Positions 33,955 through 44,176 of a DNA stretch of 64,000 bases are shown here, piece by piece (the stretch's first letter is position 1; each line of letters opens with the position of its first letter). The position numbers and the translations under genes are program-made. The DNA comes from Granulicella sp. WH15. Its GTDB lineage: Bacteria > Acidobacteriota > Terriglobia > Terriglobales > Acidobacteriaceae. The notes beneath the pieces are model-generated. The model saw only the letters and a list, made by a program, of their open reading frames with translations. It made no database searches and had not been told where the DNA came from. The stretch lies in the NCBI RefSeq assembly GCF_009914315.1, contig NZ_CP042596.1, forward strand, positions 2,604,001-2,668,000, given 5' to 3'.

Positions 33955-34623
33955 TCAGGCCGATTCCGCGGCAGCGCGGCGCTCGACCAGCAGCTCAGCA
34001 TCGGTACGACGCAGATAGTTGGCGTCGATGGTCACCACGTCAGTCCACTCCTCTGCCGCGATCCTCTCCACGGCCAGCCGCAAAATCAGGACCGCCCCTG
34101 GCTCCTCGACGAGCCGCAGCCCGTCGACCTCCGGCAGCAGTTCCCTCACTCGGGCCTCGCACGTCACCGGCGTCCGGGAAGCAAGCAGCTCCAACACCTC
34201 TTCGCGCCGCAGCAACTGTTCACTCAGGCACTCACGACCACGATAAAACCCTGCATAAAACTCTCCCCGCCCCGCGTCGAGCAGCGCCAGCGTCTCCCCA
34301 TCCGCCTCCACGCTCGCGGCCACCAGCGCCAGCCGCGAGATCGCGATCATCCGCCCCCCCGTGGCCGCGCAAAGCCCCTTGGCCGCGCTCAACCCGACAC
34401 GCACCCCGGTAAAAGACCCCGGCCCATGCACCACAGCGACCGCGCCCAGCTCGCTCACAGGCCATCCAGCGACCTTGAAGAGCCGATGCAACACCGGCAG
34501 CAACTGCTCAGAGCTGCCCCGTCCAGGCAAGGTCTCAGCCGCAACGACCGGCTGCGGCAACGCAGTATCAGCCAGAGCAGCCGAGCCCTCGGCCCCGCAG
34601 GTATTGAGCAGCAATAACCTCAC
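33955..34623 (-). CDS. tsaB: TsaB, t6A tRNA modification factor
   Basis: 222 residues. ASKHA-fold start MRLLLLNTCGAEGSAAL and the conserved VVHGPGSFTGVRVGLSAAKG. TsaB partners with TsaD and TsaE to transfer the threonylcarbamoyl group to A37 of ANN-reading tRNAs. It overlaps the end of mce by four bases and is followed by rimI. The Sua5/TsaC-type enzyme of the same pathway is at 42508-43524. Confidence 0.92.
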   Translation of the reverse strand: MRLLLLNTCGAEGSAALADTALPQPVVAAETLPGRGSSEQLLPVLHRLFKVAGWPVSELGAVAVVHGPGSFTGVRVGLSAAKGLCAATGGRMIAISRLALVAASVEADGETLALLDAGRGEFYAGFYRGRECLSEQLLRREEVLELLASRTPVTCEARVRELLPEVDGLRLVEEPGAVLILRLAVERIAAEEWTDVVTIDANYLRRTDAELLVERRAAAESA

Positions 34624-35066
34624 TCCGTCACCTCGTCGCTCACCAGCTCCAGCAGCACGCCGCTCGTGCTGGCCGGATGAACAAAAAAATATCGGTGGCC
34701 ACCCGCGCCGACGCGAATCGAGTCACTCGCAAGCCGCACACCCGCCCCCTGCAACCTTACAAACACGGCGTCGATCTCCGCGACGTGGAGCGCGACATGG
34801 TGCAGTCCCTCTCCACGCCGATCAAGAAACCTCCCGATCACCGAATCCTCCACGGTAGGCTCAAGCAGCTCGATACGGCTCTCCCCTACGGAGAACATCG
34901 CGGTCTTCACCCGCTCATGCTCGATGGTTTCCTCCTGAGCAGCGGAGAGACCAAGCATCTCGTAAAAACCCCGCGCCGCCGCGATGCTGCGAACCGCGAT
35001 GCCGAGGTGATCGAGCCTGGGGGGCTGGCCATTTGTATTGATCGCTAAGATATCGGCAACCTCCAT
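34620..35066 (-). CDS. mce: Methylmalonyl-CoA epimerase (VOC family)
   Basis: 148 residues. LDHLGIAVRSIAAARGFYEM with the metal His near the start; SRIELLEPTVEDSVIGRFLD; GEGLHHVALHV; and a terminal GVLLELVSDE carrying the final Glu ligand. These are the metal ligands and layout of methylmalonyl-CoA epimerases, used in propionate and branched-chain catabolism. It is the first gene of the mce-tsaB-rimI set, with a four-base overlap to tsaB. Other VOC enzymes are possible, but the PTxxxxxxRFLxRRGEGLHHV pattern is specific. Confidence 0.88.
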   Translation of the reverse strand: MEVADILAINTNGQPPRLDHLGIAVRSIAAARGFYEMLGLSAAQEETIEHERVKTAMFSVGESRIELLEPTVEDSVIGRFLDRRGEGLHHVALHVAEIDAVFVRLQGAGVRLASDSIRVGAGGHRYFFVHPASTSGVLLELVSDEVTE

Positions 35067-35293
35067 AACCTCTGAATCTCCATCTTAAGTACCTGACGAT
35101 CCCGAGGATACCCGAAGTGGTCGGATCAATCCTATCGCCAGTAGATCGTGCCCGCTTGACAGTAATAGCCACCCACCAGATATTCTCACCACAAAGCAAC
35201 CGTCGTTCCAGCAGCAGATCCGTCTTCAGCCCCACTGAACCGCCAGGCGCGCGCATGGTCCGACCAAAACCTGCCGCGGGAGCATCTTTACTT

Positions 35294-36667
35294 ATGTCGA
35301 CGAACACTGGCGGTCTGTCCCAGGACAGCGGCTCGCCCCATGAAGGCTTCGCCTCCTCCGAACCCGCCACCGGCCATAACATCCGCTGGTTTGTCTGCGG
35401 TCTCCTCTTCCTGGCGACGACGATCAACTACATGGATCGCTCGGTGCTCTCGCTCATCGAGCCGATGCTGCACAACCTGCCCTTCATGGGCTGGGACTTC
35501 TCGCAAGACAACGCGCACCAGAGCGTCTTCAACAACAACTACGGCAACATCATCATCTGCTTCCAGATTGCCTACGGCGTAGGCCTTTTAACTGCGGGCC
35601 GCATCATCGACAAGCTCGGCACCAAGCTGGGCTATGCTCTGGCCATCGGCATCTGGGCGCTCTCGTCCATGAGCCACGCCTTCGTCTTCTCGGTCGCGGG
35701 GTTCTGCATCGCGCGTTTCATGCTCGGCCTCGGCGAGGCGGGCAACTTCCCCGCCGCCATCAAGGCCACCACCGAGTGGTTCCCCTCCGAAGAGCGCGCC
35801 TTGGCCACCGGCCTCTTCAACTCCGGCTCGAACGCCTCGGCCTTCATCGCGCCTCCGCTCGTGGCTTTCGTCACCTACAAGTACGGCTGGCACGCGGCGT
35901 TCATTACCACCGGTTCGATGGGCCTCATCTGGCTGGTCATCTGGCTCTTCTTCCCCTACAACCGCCTGCGCCGCGGAGCCACCCAGACCCAGATCAACCT
36001 CCAGCAGGCGATCCCCGGCACGGCCAACGCGGGCTTCTTCACGCTCTTCCGCGAGCTGTCCAAGCAGCCCGGCCTCTACGCCTTTGCCATCGGCAAGGCC
36101 TTCACCGACCCGGTCTGGTGGTTCTATCTCTTCTACCTCCCCAAGTTCCTGAACGAAAACTACGGCCTCGACCTGAACCACGCCAAGTACCCGATCATCA
36201 TCGTCTACGCCTTCTCCAGCGTCGGCTCGATCGGCGGCGGCTGGCTCTCCGGCCTGCGCATGAAGCAGGGCCACAGCGTCAACGACGGACGTAAGTTCGC
36301 CATGCTCATCTGCGCGATCTGCGTCCTGCCCATCATGCTGGTGCCGATGGCAGGTCACATCTTCCACGGCAACGTATGGCCCGCCATCGCGCTGTTCTCG
36401 CTGGCCACGGCGGCACACCAGGGCTGGTCCGCTAACCTCTTCTCAACCCCCACCGACATGTTCCCCTCCACCTCGGTCTCGACGGTGGTGGGAATCGGCG
36501 GCGCGGCAGGCGCGGTAGGCGGAGCCATCTTCACGTACGTCGTGAAGACTCAGTTCTCCGCGCATCCTCTGCTGATCTTCCTCCTCGGTGGCTTCAGCTA
36601 CATCTCCGCCCTCGCACTCTTCCAGATACTGGTGCCGCGCATCGGAGAGTCCCGAAGCAAAGCATAA
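35294..36667 (+). CDS. MFS sugar-acid transporter (ExuT/GudP type)
   Basis: 457 residues from ATG 35294; upstream in-frame codons lack support. Typical 12-helix MFS. The first helix region FLATTINYMDRSVLSLIEP and GLGEAGNFPAAIKATTEWFP are signatures of the hexuronate/galactonate (ExuT-type) branch. Such carriers import galacturonate, glucuronate or similar acids by proton symport. Followed by a GntR regulator on the same strand, consistent with uptake of a plant-polymer breakdown product. Exact substrate not visible. Confidence 0.85.
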   Translation: MSTNTGGLSQDSGSPHEGFASSEPATGHNIRWFVCGLLFLATTINYMDRSVLSLIEPMLHNLPFMGWDFSQDNAHQSVFNNNYGNIIICFQIAYGVGLLTAGRIIDKLGTKLGYALAIGIWALSSMSHAFVFSVAGFCIARFMLGLGEAGNFPAAIKATTEWFPSEERALATGLFNSGSNASAFIAPPLVAFVTYKYGWHAAFITTGSMGLIWLVIWLFFPYNRLRRGATQTQINLQQAIPGTANAGFFTLFRELSKQPGLYAFAIGKAFTDPVWWFYLFYLPKFLNENYGLDLNHAKYPIIIVYAFSSVGSIGGGWLSGLRMKQGHSVNDGRKFAMLICAICVLPIMLVPMAGHIFHGNVWPAIALFSLATAAHQGWSANLFSTPTDMFPSTSVSTVVGIGGAAGAVGGAIFTYVVKTQFSAHPLLIFLLGGFSYISALALFQILVPRIGESRSKA

Positions 36668-36849
36668 GCAGTGCTTCGTGCTGTCCTCGGGGCAGTATGG
36701 GCAAGTGATCTTCTGAGGACTCCCGCTGGGCGGAAGGCCCATGCTGATAATTTCCCCATATCGCCCCGAGAGCAGTACGAATTACCGTGATAATCTTCAC
36801 GACACCGATAGGAGCGAAAGCCAACTTGCCTCAAGAAACCTTGGACGGA

Positions 36850-37629
36850 ATGACAGGACACAGCCAGCTCACCATGCAGGTAGTCGAGCATGTGCGCGGC
36901 CTGATCGCCAGCGGCGAGCTGAAGCCCGGCGACCGTCTGCCGCCCGAGCGCGAGCTGGCGCGCAAGCTGAAGATCTCCCGCTCCAGCCTGCGTGCGGGCA
37001 TCGGCTTCCTCTCGGCCATGGGAGTGCTCAAGAGCCGCCACGGCGCGGGCACCTTCGTCTCCACCGGCCCTCCGACGCTCGACTCCAACTCCCTGACGGT
37101 GCTGGGCGCATTGCACGGATTCCTCCCCTGGCAGATGTTCGAGGCGCGTCTGGTCATCGAGTCGAACGTGGCCTCACTCGCTGCCGAGCGCGCCACCGGC
37201 GACCATATCACCGAGCTGGCCGAGGAGGTCGCCGAGATGTACGCCTCTCTCGACAACCCGCAGCAGTACCTGATCCACGACGTCCGCTTCCACCGCACCA
37301 TCGCCCGCGCGGCGGGCAACCCCATCCTTGCCGCCCTGATGGAGACCATCACGGCCAACCTCTACGACGCCCGCATGAAGACCGTCCACTACTCGGTCGA
37401 CCTCAAGGAGTCCGCCGAGATGCACCGGGAGATCTACCGCGCCATCCGCTCGCACAACCCCACCGGAGCCATGCAGGCGATGGAGCGGCACCTGAACATG
37501 GCCCGCATGGCCCAGGCCGCCGAGCTGGGCGAGACCTTCGAGACAGCGGCCCCGTCCAGCTCCACCCCGCGCCGCGAGCCGAAGGGCAAAACCACCCCAA
37601 AGTCCTCTGCTTCCAAGGCGAATGACTGA
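36850..37629 (+). CDS. GntR/FadR-family regulator
   Basis: 259 residues from ATG 36850; GTG 36787 or TTG 36826 are alternative starts. Winged HTH: LTMQVVEHVRGLIASGELKP, GDRLPPERELARKLKISRSS, RHGAGTFV, then a helical FCD effector domain (EARLVIESNVASLAAERATG; DVRFHRTIARAAGNPILAAL) whose Asp/His residues bind metal and ligand. FadR-type regulators control carbohydrate-acid use. It lies 182 bases downstream of the MFS transporter and probably regulates it. The last ~35 residues are a Pro/Lys-rich tail. Confidence 0.85.
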   Translation: MTGHSQLTMQVVEHVRGLIASGELKPGDRLPPERELARKLKISRSSLRAGIGFLSAMGVLKSRHGAGTFVSTGPPTLDSNSLTVLGALHGFLPWQMFEARLVIESNVASLAAERATGDHITELAEEVAEMYASLDNPQQYLIHDVRFHRTIARAAGNPILAALMETITANLYDARMKTVHYSVDLKESAEMHREIYRAIRSHNPTGAMQAMERHLNMARMAQAAELGETFETAAPSSSTPRREPKGKTTPKSSASKAND

Positions 37630-37668
37630 ATCCCGCAACCGCCCTGCTAAACTGGCCATGGAACCCTC

Positions 37669-39846
37669 ATGCCCAGCACTGAAAAGTTTTACCTCACAAC
37701 CCCGATCTATTACGTCAACGCGCGCCCGCACATCGGCCACGCCTACACGACCATCGTGGCCGACGTCATCGCGCGCCGCCACCGCCTTCTGGGCCATGAC
37801 ACCCGCTTCCTGACCGGCACCGACGAGCACGGCCAGAAGATCGAGCGCTCGGCCCTCGCCGCGGGCATCCCGCCGCAGCAGTTCACCGACGAGGTCTCCC
37901 GCGAGTTCCGCCAGCTCTGGGACCGCATGGGCCTCACCTACGACGACTACATCCGCACCACCGAGCCGCGCCACAAGATCGGCGCGCAGAAGCTCTTCGC
38001 CGACCTGCACGCCCGCGGCCAGATCTACCTGAGCACCTACACCGGCCAGTACTCGGTCGGCGAGGAGATCTTCGTCGAAGGCCCTCCCGGCGTCCTCGGC
38101 CCCGACGGCCGCCCCACCGAGACCGTCACCGAAGAGAACTTCTTCTTCAAGCTCAGCGAGTACCAGCTTCCGCTCATCGACCTCATCGAGTCCGACGGCC
38201 TGCACATCCAGTCCGAGTCGCGCAAGAACGAGGTGCTCAGCTTCCTGCGCGGTAACCTCGTCGAAGCTCGCGAATCCGGCTCCGCCATCGGCACCTCAAA
38301 GCTCGGCAACCAGTACGTCATCGGCGCACTACGCGATCTCTCCGTCTCGCGCTCGAGCTTCACCTGGGGCATTCCGGTGCCCGAGCCCGCCGCCTCCGAG
38401 ACCCAGCAGAAGCACATCATCTACGTCTGGCTGGACGCTCTGGCCAACTACATGACGGCCGTAGGCTACGGCTCGGACAAGCCCGAAGACAAAGCCTGCT
38501 TCGAGCGTTACTGGCCCGCCGACGTCCACCTGATGAGCAAGGAGATTACCCGCCAGCACTGCATCTACTGGCCCGCTTTCCTGATGGCCGCCAAGCTGCC
38601 CACGCCGAAGTCGGTGACGGCCCACGGCTGGCTGCTCTTCGAAGAGTCGAAGATGTCGAAGTCGAAGGGCAACATCGTCCGCGCCGAAACGGTGCTTGAC
38701 GCCTTCGGCGAGCACGTCTACGGCAAGCAGTTCCCAGACTCGACCAAACACGAGCGCGACCTCTTCTCCGCCGACGTTCTGCGCTACCACCTGCTGCGCG
38801 AGATTCCCTTCGGGCAGGACGGCAGCTTCAGCTTCGACGCGATGATTACGCGCTACAACGCGGACCTCGCCAACGGCTACGGCAACCTCGCCAGCCGCAC
38901 GCTGAGCCTGATCGTCCAGAACCTAGACGGCATCGTCCCGTCCGTCTCTGCTCCGCAAAGCGCAGAAACCGACGCGGTCATCAACGAGCTTCTCAGCTTC
39001 TCCGAGATCGACGCCCACTACGAAAGCTCTCGCTTCGACCAACTGACCCAGACGATCTCCGCCCGTATCAAGACCGTGGACGTCTACCTCAGCAGCCACG
39101 CACCCTGGAAGCTCGCCAAATCGGAAGACCCCGCCGACCTCCAGAAGATGGTCGAGGTTCTCTACACGGCAGCAGAATCCATCCGCATCCTGACCGCCCT
39201 GCTCTTTCCCTTCCTGCCCAACGCTACGGCGAAGGTCTGGGCACAACTGGGCCTCGGCGACATCGAAGCCGCAGCCAGGAACGGCGAGCTGAACAACCTC
39301 GCATGGGGCGGCCTGAAACCCGGCACTCCGCTAGGCACCCTCTCCCCCATCTTCCCCCGCGCCGACAAAGGACTCGCACAGATCATGACCGAAGTAGAAG
39401 CCTCCGCCCCCTCGACCAAGCCCGCCACTGAGCAGCCAGCCGCCGAGACCACACCCGCACCAGCAGTCATCGAAACAGCTCCCGAACCAACCGTCACCGG
39501 CCCAGCCGACGCCTCCCCCCAGATCACCATCGACGACTTCGCCAAGGTCGAGCTGCGCGTAGCCCAGGTGCTCGTCTGCGAGCGCATCCCCAAGGCCGAC
39601 AAGCTGCTGCGCCTCGAGGTCGACCTCGGCTACGAGAAGCGCCAGATCCTCTCCGGCATCGCCGAGTGGTACACGCCCGAGGAGATGATCGGCCGCAAGA
39701 TCGTGGTCATCACCAACCTGGCCCCGCGCAAGATGCGCGGCCTCGAGAGCCACGGAATGTTGCTTGCCGCCTCCGAGGGCGAAGGCGGCAAGCCCGTGCT
39801 CGCCACCTTCGGCGAAGAAATCGCCGTCGGCTCCCGCCTCAAATAA
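37669..39846 (+). CDS. metG: Methionyl-tRNA synthetase
   Basis: 725 residues. HIGH motif in YYVNARPHIGHAYT, KMSKS in SKMSKSKGNIV, plus GTDEHG and a C-terminal Trbp111-type tRNA-binding domain (ITIDDFAKVELRVAQVL through GLESHGMLLAAS) after an Ala/Pro/Thr-rich linker. It charges tRNA-Met. The connective segment reads YTGQYSVGEEIFVEGPPG, without the Cys pairs that bind zinc in many MetRS, so it is a zinc-free type. Essential housekeeping gene, separated by 39 bases from the GntR gene. Confidence 0.96.
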   Translation: MPSTEKFYLTTPIYYVNARPHIGHAYTTIVADVIARRHRLLGHDTRFLTGTDEHGQKIERSALAAGIPPQQFTDEVSREFRQLWDRMGLTYDDYIRTTEPRHKIGAQKLFADLHARGQIYLSTYTGQYSVGEEIFVEGPPGVLGPDGRPTETVTEENFFFKLSEYQLPLIDLIESDGLHIQSESRKNEVLSFLRGNLVEARESGSAIGTSKLGNQYVIGALRDLSVSRSSFTWGIPVPEPAASETQQKHIIYVWLDALANYMTAVGYGSDKPEDKACFERYWPADVHLMSKEITRQHCIYWPAFLMAAKLPTPKSVTAHGWLLFEESKMSKSKGNIVRAETVLDAFGEHVYGKQFPDSTKHERDLFSADVLRYHLLREIPFGQDGSFSFDAMITRYNADLANGYGNLASRTLSLIVQNLDGIVPSVSAPQSAETDAVINELLSFSEIDAHYESSRFDQLTQTISARIKTVDVYLSSHAPWKLAKSEDPADLQKMVEVLYTAAESIRILTALLFPFLPNATAKVWAQLGLGDIEAAARNGELNNLAWGGLKPGTPLGTLSPIFPRADKGLAQIMTEVEASAPSTKPATEQPAAETTPAPAVIETAPEPTVTGPADASPQITIDDFAKVELRVAQVLVCERIPKADKLLRLEVDLGYEKRQILSGIAEWYTPEEMIGRKIVVITNLAPRKMRGLESHGMLLAASEGEGGKPVLATFGEEIAVGSRLK

Positions 39847-39893
39847 ACCAGCTCCCGCCGCGGCGGCGAAAGAGTTAGCCTGGAGAGGTATTC

Positions 39894-40958
39894 GTGAAAC
39901 TGTTCACCGACAGCTCCATGAAAAAGACACCCGAAAGACGTCGCTACCTCTTCGCCGTCGCCGCGGGCTTAATCTACGGCCTCTCACTCCGCCTGATCTT
40001 CCACGGACCGCACCTGATCGGTACACCGCATTCTCCTCCTTACCGAAGCTTCTTCTACCCCGACGACCTCTGGGTGATGACTGCGGGCTTTCTCGTAGTA
40101 GTTCCCTTTGTGATGGGATGGATCGCCATCACCGGCACCACCTCCGATGAGAAGTTCCGCTGGGCGCACTGGATATTCGCTCCCTGGCTCGCGGTTCTGC
40201 TCAGCGATCTCTGTGTACTCTTCGCCGGACTGGAAGGGTGGATCTGCATTATCTTCGCCATCCCGATCACCCTGGCGATCAGCAGCATCGGCGGCATCAC
40301 CGCAGGCCTGCTTGGACGAAACAGGCTCCTCAAGGGACGCTCCACCACAGCGTGCCTCGCCATGCTTCCCTTCCTGCTGGCAGGCATCGAGATGCAGCTC
40401 AACGCTCCCCTCGAGATTCGCACCGTCCAGACCTCCATCCTGATCCACGCACCAGCCTCCAGGGTCTGGGGAAATATCGAGCGTGTTCCCCCGATCAGCC
40501 CCTCTGAGATCCCTCCAACCTGGACCCACAGAATCGGCTTCCCACTTCCCGTCGAAGCGACGCTCGATCACGAAGGGATCGGCGGTATCCGCCATGCTTC
40601 TTTTCAAGGCGGCCTGTTGTTTATCGAGACCATCGACCTCTGGATACCCGGGCAGACGATTGGCTTCAAGATCGCCGCGGACACAGCGCACATTCCGCTC
40701 ACGACGCTGGACGAGCATGTCACGATCGGCGGCCGCTACTTCGATGTCCTCAACGGCGAGTACCGTCTCGAACCTCTGCCTGACGGCGACATCCTCCTGC
40801 ATCTCAGCAGCCAGGAGCGCCTGAGCACCGACTTCAATGCCTATGCCGCCCTCTGGTCGGATGCCGTTATGAGAGATCTGCAGCAGAGCATCCTTCAGGT
40901 CGTGAAAAAACGTTGCGAAACAGATTCCCACAGCACATCTGCTACCCTTAACCCATGA
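39894..40958 (+). CDS. Unknown membrane protein with an SRPBCC-like C-terminus
   Basis: 354 residues. Four or five hydrophobic helices in the first ~170 residues ([60 protein letters not shown]). The C-terminal half has the feel of an SRPBCC/START fold: [19 protein letters not shown] at the start and [19 protein letters not shown] at the end. It could bind a hydrophobic ligand at the membrane. Its end overlaps the purQ start by four bases, but no link to purine synthesis is evident. Confidence 0.6.
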   Translation: MKLFTDSSMKKTPERRRYLFAVAAGLIYGLSLRLIFHGPHLIGTPHSPPYRSFFYPDDLWVMTAGFLVVVPFVMGWIAITGTTSDEKFRWAHWIFAPWLAVLLSDLCVLFAGLEGWICIIFAIPITLAISSIGGITAGLLGRNRLLKGRSTTACLAMLPFLLAGIEMQLNAPLEIRTVQTSILIHAPASRVWGNIERVPPISPSEIPPTWTHRIGFPLPVEATLDHEGIGGIRHASFQGGLLFIETIDLWIPGQTIGFKIAADTAHIPLTTLDEHVTIGGRYFDVLNGEYRLEPLPDGDILLHLSSQERLSTDFNAYAALWSDAVMRDLQQSILQVVKKRCETDSHSTSATLNP

Positions 40959-41659
40959 AATTCGGCGTACTCGTATTTCCCGGATCGAACTGCGATCACG
41001 ATACCTACAACGTGCTTGAGCAGGTCGCCGGCTATCCCGTCACTTTCCTCTGGCACGCCTCCACCGACCTCGAAGGCTGCGACGCCATCCTCGTGCCGGG
41101 CGGCTTCTCCTACGGCGATTACCTTCGTACCGGAGCCATCGCCAAATTCGCACCCATCATGCAGTCGGTCAAAAAGTTCGCCGCCGATGGTGGCCTTGTG
41201 ATGGGCATCTGCAACGGCTTCCAGATCCTCTGCGAGGCGGGCCTGCTCCCCGGCGCTCTCATGCGCAACGCCAGCCAGCGCTACCTGTGCAAGCAGCTTT
41301 ACCTACGCACCGAGACCAACGACTCGCCCTTCACCCACGGCATCTACAAGGGCCAGATCCTGCGTATGCCCGTCGGCCATATGGACGGTAACTACTTCTG
41401 CGACGCCGAGACCCTGGCGCGGCTGAACGACGAGGACCGCGTGGCCTTCCGCTACGCCAGCGCCGAAGGCTCCACCGAAGCCATCCACAACGCCAACGGA
41501 TCGCTCGAAAACATCGCAGGCATTCTCAACGAAGGCCGCAACGTATTGGGGCTGATGCCGCATCCTGACCGCTCGAGCGAAAGCCTGCTGGGCTCGGCGG
41601 ACGGGTTGCAGCTCTTCCAATCCATGGCACAAACACTCGGCGCAGACGTTTCGGTCTAG
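40955..41659 (+). CDS. purQ: Phosphoribosylformylglycinamidine synthase, glutaminase subunit
   Basis: 234 residues. Class I glutaminase: [13 protein letters not shown] at the start, [16 protein letters not shown], nucleophile Cys in [11 protein letters not shown], and the catalytic His/Glu near [11 protein letters not shown]. It supplies ammonia to PurL for the fourth step of purine synthesis. purL is not adjacent in this window. Overlaps the preceding membrane-protein gene by four bases. Confidence 0.95.
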   Translation: MKFGVLVFPGSNCDHDTYNVLEQVAGYPVTFLWHASTDLEGCDAILVPGGFSYGDYLRTGAIAKFAPIMQSVKKFAADGGLVMGICNGFQILCEAGLLPGALMRNASQRYLCKQLYLRTETNDSPFTHGIYKGQILRMPVGHMDGNYFCDAETLARLNDEDRVAFRYASAEGSTEAIHNANGSLENIAGILNEGRNVLGLMPHPDRSSESLLGSADGLQLFQSMAQTLGADVSV

Positions 41660-41685
41660 CCAGCCGATGGTACTCTGTCCAAGCT

Positions 41686-42474
41686 ATGTTTGACGTACAT
41701 CATCATCTGCTGTGGGGACTCGACGATGGGTCCAAAGATCTCGCTACCTCGGTGGCGATGGCCAAGCTCGCCGTGGCCGACGGCATCACGCACATCGTCT
41801 GCACCCCGCACTCGAACGGCCAGTACGAGTTCAAGCCGGAGGTCAACGCCGCCAAGCTCGCCGAGTTGCGCGCCGCGCTAGCAGCCGAGAAGGTAAATCT
41901 GACGCTCGGGCAAGGCTGCGACTTCCACCTCTCGTACGACAACATCGTCAACGCCAAGGCCGACCCCGGCCGCTTCAGCATCAACGGCCTCGGCTACCTG
42001 CTGGTCGAGCTGCCGGACTACGGCGTCTCCCGCAACATGACCGAGGTCTTCTACGAGCTGCAACTGGTGGGCCTGACCCCGATCATCACCCATCCCGAGC
42101 GCAACCCGACCCTGCAGGCCGACTACTCGCGCATGGCCGACTGGATGCGTGGCGGTGCGCTGATCCAGGTGACGGCCGACTCCGTGACCGGCAAGATGGG
42201 CAAGGCTGCCGAGAAGATGGCGCACCAGCTACTGGCCAAGCGCTGGGTCCACATGCTGGCTTCCGACGCCCACAACGTCACCTCACGCCCACCGCGAATG
42301 AAGGCAGCTGCGGACATCGTTGCCAAACGCTACGGCGCGGCCTATGCCGAAAGCCTCGTTCTGACCAACCCAAAAGCTATCTTTGAAGGCACGTTGATGG
42401 AGCAGTTGGAGGAGCCCATCGGACTCTATCAAGAGGCCAAGGAACAGAACTGGTGGCAGCGCCTGCTGAACTAG
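41686..42474 (+). CDS. CpsB/CapC-family PHP tyrosine-protein phosphatase
   Basis: 262 residues. PHP-fold metal motifs: MFDVHHHLLWGLDDG at the start, HIVCTPH around 38, ITHPERNP (about 126), and LASDAHN (about 190). This matches manganese-dependent CpsB/CapC phosphatases that dephosphorylate tyrosine kinases of exopolysaccharide synthesis. No exopolysaccharide cluster is seen here, so its partner kinase is elsewhere. Some members act on other phosphoesters. Confidence 0.85.
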   Translation: MFDVHHHLLWGLDDGSKDLATSVAMAKLAVADGITHIVCTPHSNGQYEFKPEVNAAKLAELRAALAAEKVNLTLGQGCDFHLSYDNIVNAKADPGRFSINGLGYLLVELPDYGVSRNMTEVFYELQLVGLTPIITHPERNPTLQADYSRMADWMRGGALIQVTADSVTGKMGKAAEKMAHQLLAKRWVHMLASDAHNVTSRPPRMKAAADIVAKRYGAAYAESLVLTNPKAIFEGTLMEQLEEPIGLYQEAKEQNWWQRLLN

Positions 42475-42507
42475 CAGCAACACACGCAGCATCTAAGGCC
42501 GCCCGCA

Positions 42508-43524
42508 TCAACCGGGCCGGGCAGCTTTTTCGAGACGATCCCGAAGGGCCTCCCCAATACCGGCCATTCTGGGCAAAGGGCAAAGAATAACCTCCGCTCC
42601 AAGCTCATCCAGTTCACGCAACCCTGCAAAGAGACGACTGGCGAGCGCTTCTCCCTCCCCCCAGGGCCCCCACACATAGACAAAAGGAGCCTCACCCGAG
42701 CTCCACCCCTCAGGCAACATCACCCCAATCTTCTTCCCCTCCGCAACCGCAGAAGCTACGGCCTTGGCAAAATCCTCCTCGGCAATTAACCGAAGGCGGG
42801 CACGAGGGGCATAGTGCCGAATCCCCACACCGGGCGACGGCAGGCTCTCGACCGGCTCATCGAGGACCGGAGCCGCTTTATAAAACTGCACCTTCCCCGC
42901 GATGGCTTCGAGCATCTCCAAAGTGACAGCCCCTGCGCGATAGATCGTGATCTCATCCCCAGCCAGCCCCACCACCGTGGACTCCACACCCACAGCCGTG
43001 GGACCGCCATCAAGAACGGCATGGATGCGGCCATCAAGGTCGTCCAGAACATGCTGGGCAGTCGTGGGGCTGGTGTGGCCGAAGCGGTTGGCGCTAGGCG
43101 CCGCAATGGGAACTCCAGCGGAAGCAATAAGAGCCAGCGCAACAGGATGGTTCGGCATACGAACCCCAACTAGCGGACGCCCGGCGGTAACGGCGTCTGG
43201 GATCGCAGCCGTGCGCGGCAACAATAGTGTCAAAGGGCCGGGCCAAAAGGCGTCCATCAACTTCTGGGCCAGCGGGGACACTTCTGCAACCGAGGCAAGC
43301 ATCGCTGAATCAGCGACATGCACAATCAAGGGGTCCCACGAAGGCCGCTGCTTGGCCGCGAAGATCCCGGCGATAGCCGCAGGGTCAAAAGCACTGGCCC
43401 CAAGGCCGTAGACGGTCTCGGTTGGCAGGGCGACGGTGCCGCCGGAGCGTAGAATCCCGGCAGCGCGGGCCAGGTCGGCGGGCTGGTCGGCCCGCAGGCG
43501 AAGAGTAATTCCCTTGAAATCCAC
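42508..43524 (-). CDS. tsaC: L-threonylcarbamoyladenylate synthase (Sua5/TsaC)
   Basis: 338 residues, the two-domain Sua5 length. KRPSWDPLIVHVA-type YrdC start here KQRPSWDPLIVHVADSAM, FWPGPLTLLLPRT, APSANRFGHTSPTTAQHV and ESTVVGLAGDEITIYRAGA are YrdC-domain signatures. The C-terminal domain begins after SPGVGIRHYAPRARL. It makes threonylcarbamoyl-AMP, the donor for the t6A step completed with TsaB (33955-34623) and TsaD/E. Confidence 0.92.
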   Translation of the reverse strand: MDFKGITLRLRADQPADLARAAGILRSGGTVALPTETVYGLGASAFDPAAIAGIFAAKQRPSWDPLIVHVADSAMLASVAEVSPLAQKLMDAFWPGPLTLLLPRTAAIPDAVTAGRPLVGVRMPNHPVALALIASAGVPIAAPSANRFGHTSPTTAQHVLDDLDGRIHAVLDGGPTAVGVESTVVGLAGDEITIYRAGAVTLEMLEAIAGKVQFYKAAPVLDEPVESLPSPGVGIRHYAPRARLRLIAEEDFAKAVASAVAEGKKIGVMLPEGWSSGEAPFVYVWGPWGEGEALASRLFAGLRELDELGAEVILCPLPRMAGIGEALRDRLEKAARPG

Positions 43525-43560
43525 ATCCCATCGTAACCTTCCGGGTCGATATACTCAGGC

Positions 43561-44145
43561 ATGAGCGCCGAGATCGAACTGAAGTTTCCCGTCGACGAAC
43601 CAGCTTCCCTCGCCTCCCGCCTTGAAACCCTCGGCTTCCATCTGGATACGCCGAGAACCTTCGAGCAGAACACCCTCTACGACACCCCCGACCGCAGCCT
43701 GCGCGAGCGCGGCCAACTGCTGCGGCTGCGGAAGTACGGCTCACGGCACATCCTGACACACAAGCGTCACCCGGACGAGGAAGACCCCAGCAGCCAGTAC
43801 AAGGTGCGGATCGAGACCGAGACCGAGGTGGCCGATGGGGCAGTGCTGGCCGAGGTTCTGATTCAGCTCGGCTACGCTCCCACCTTTCGTTACGAAAAGT
43901 ACCGGACGGAGTGGTCCGACCCCGCCCTTCCCGGTGCTCACCTGGTGCTGGACGAGACGCCTATCGGCTTCTACGCCGAGGCCGAGGGGCCGCCGGAGTG
44001 GATCGACCGCACGCTGGCTCAACTCGGCGTCGATCCCGGCCGGTGCCTCACCTCAAGCTACGGGAGGCTGTTCATGGAGTGGAAACAACGCACCAACAGC
44101 CCGGCCGATAACCTTACCTTCGATGAGATTCTGCAACCGGCCTGA
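43561..44145 (+). CDS. CYTH-domain protein (CyaB/thiamine-triphosphatase-like)
   Basis: 194 residues. EIELKFPVDEPASLASRLET carries the E-x-E-x-K start of the CYTH tunnel fold; RERGQLLRLRKYGSRHILTH and RYEKYRTEWSDPA provide the basic and acidic residues that bind triphosphate and metal. Members are class IV adenylate cyclases, thiamine triphosphatases or tripolyphosphatases, and I cannot tell which. It is divergent from tsaC. Confidence 0.8.
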   Translation: MSAEIELKFPVDEPASLASRLETLGFHLDTPRTFEQNTLYDTPDRSLRERGQLLRLRKYGSRHILTHKRHPDEEDPSSQYKVRIETETEVADGAVLAEVLIQLGYAPTFRYEKYRTEWSDPALPGAHLVLDETPIGFYAEAEGPPEWIDRTLAQLGVDPGRCLTSSYGRLFMEWKQRTNSPADNLTFDEILQPA

Positions 44146-44176
44146 GTCTGCGTCACAAACAAGCCGGTTGCATCCT